Shown: positions 8,161-8,473 of the stretch, piece by piece
How positions within the stretch are numbered: position 1 is the first letter of the stretch
Layout: every line of letters begins with the position of its first letter
Assembly: GCA_934659475.1 (NCBI GenBank)
Contig: CAKUHX010000063.1
Coordinates: 1-8,473, forward strand
Direction of reading: 5' to 3'
Source: an uncultured Oscillospiraceae bacterium
Lineage (GTDB): Bacteria > Bacillota > Clostridia > Oscillospirales > Oscillospiraceae
DNA length: 8,473 nt
The notes under the pieces: model-generated
Told to the model about the DNA's origin: nothing
What the model saw: the letters and a program-made list of their open reading frames with translations, nothing else
Databases searched by the model: none
Program-made: the position numbers and the translations under genes

Positions 8161-8473
8161 ATGGTCAAGGATGTCTACTACGGCAAGACCCTGCGCAAGA
8201 GCTTCGTACGCCACGAGGAGATCCTGCAGATGCCCTATCTGCTGGAAGTGCAGAAGACCTCCTACCAGTGGTTCCTGGATACCGGCCTGCGGGAGGTATT
8301 CAAGGACGTGGGCTCCATCTCCGACTATGCGGGCAATCTGGAGCTGTCCTTCGTGGACTACTCCATGGACGAAAAGCCCAAGTACGACGTGGAGGAGTGC
8401 AAGGGCCGGGACGCCACCTATGCCGCCCCCCTGAAGGTGCGGGTGCGTCTGCGCAACAAGGAGACCGAGGAGA
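8161..8473 (+). CDS. rpoB: RNA polymerase beta subunit (N-terminal 104 codons)
   Basis: This is the N-terminus of the beta subunit of RNA polymerase, cut by the window end. The pattern [31 protein letters not shown] (9-39) is the classic RpoB start, where the beta chain begins to form the protrusion and lobe. It continues through NLELSFVDY and the Y-D-V-E-E-C stretch to the [17 protein letters not shown] segment. The only in-frame start after the stop TGA at 8149-8151 is the ATG at 8161. Upstream T-rich sequence offers no Shine-Dalgarno, so translation probably depends on the small ORF that ends one base before. In most Firmicutes rpoB follows rplJ-rplL; here it follows divergent minus-strand genes and has its own strong promoter. 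Confidence 0.95.
   Translation, partial: MVKDVYYGKTLRKSFVRHEEILQMPYLLEVQKTSYQWFLDTGLREVFKDVGSISDYAGNLELSFVDYSMDEKPKYDVEECKGRDATYAAPLKVRVRLRNKETEE

Overview
The window is a GC-rich stretch of a gut-type Oscillospiraceae/Ruminococcaceae (Clostridia) chromosome. The evidence is a preQ1-III riboswitch of the type known from Faecalibacterium, short palindromic repeats of a kind I associate with Faecalibacterium and relatives, strong AGGAGG ribosome binding sites, sigma-A promoters with 17-bp spacers, and Clostridia-like SecA and RpoB sequences. The genus is inferred from memory of these families, not from a search. Nearly all of the DNA can be assigned, and most of it is housekeeping.

Left part (1-1968, + strand): the 3' end of a DegV-family lipid-binding protein gene, then a 102-bp inverted-repeat element that ends in a T-tract and can serve as its terminator. 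A consensus promoter follows, then a preQ1-III riboswitch controlling queT (queuosine-precursor transporter) and a HAD phosphatase gene 22 bp behind it, closed by an intrinsic terminator.

Middle part (2117-6260, + strand): secA has its own promoter, and a terminator-like hairpin sits in its leader. After secA come a second, unrelated 105-bp palindromic repeat, ppa (family I inorganic pyrophosphatase) and a flavodoxin-family gene 19 bp downstream of ppa. A long, nearly symmetrical hairpin then serves as a bidirectional terminator against the convergent minus-strand genes.

Right part (6329-8473): on the minus strand a secreted SH3b3-NlpC/P60 cell-wall hydrolase gene lies downstream of a conserved 98-aa protein of unknown function. 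Both probably run from one near-perfect promoter. Divergently, a matching promoter drives the start of rpoB (104 codons visible) through a leader of about 240 nt. That leader can fold into several helices and ends in a 15-codon ORF that has a good Shine-Dalgarno and stops 1 nt before the rpoB ATG, while rpoB has no Shine-Dalgarno of its own.

The strongest candidate for something undescribed is this rpoB leader with its apparently coupled leader peptide. The riboswitch-controlled HAD phosphatase and the hairpin in the secA leader come next. I see no defence system, phage, insertion sequence, CRISPR array, tRNA or rRNA.
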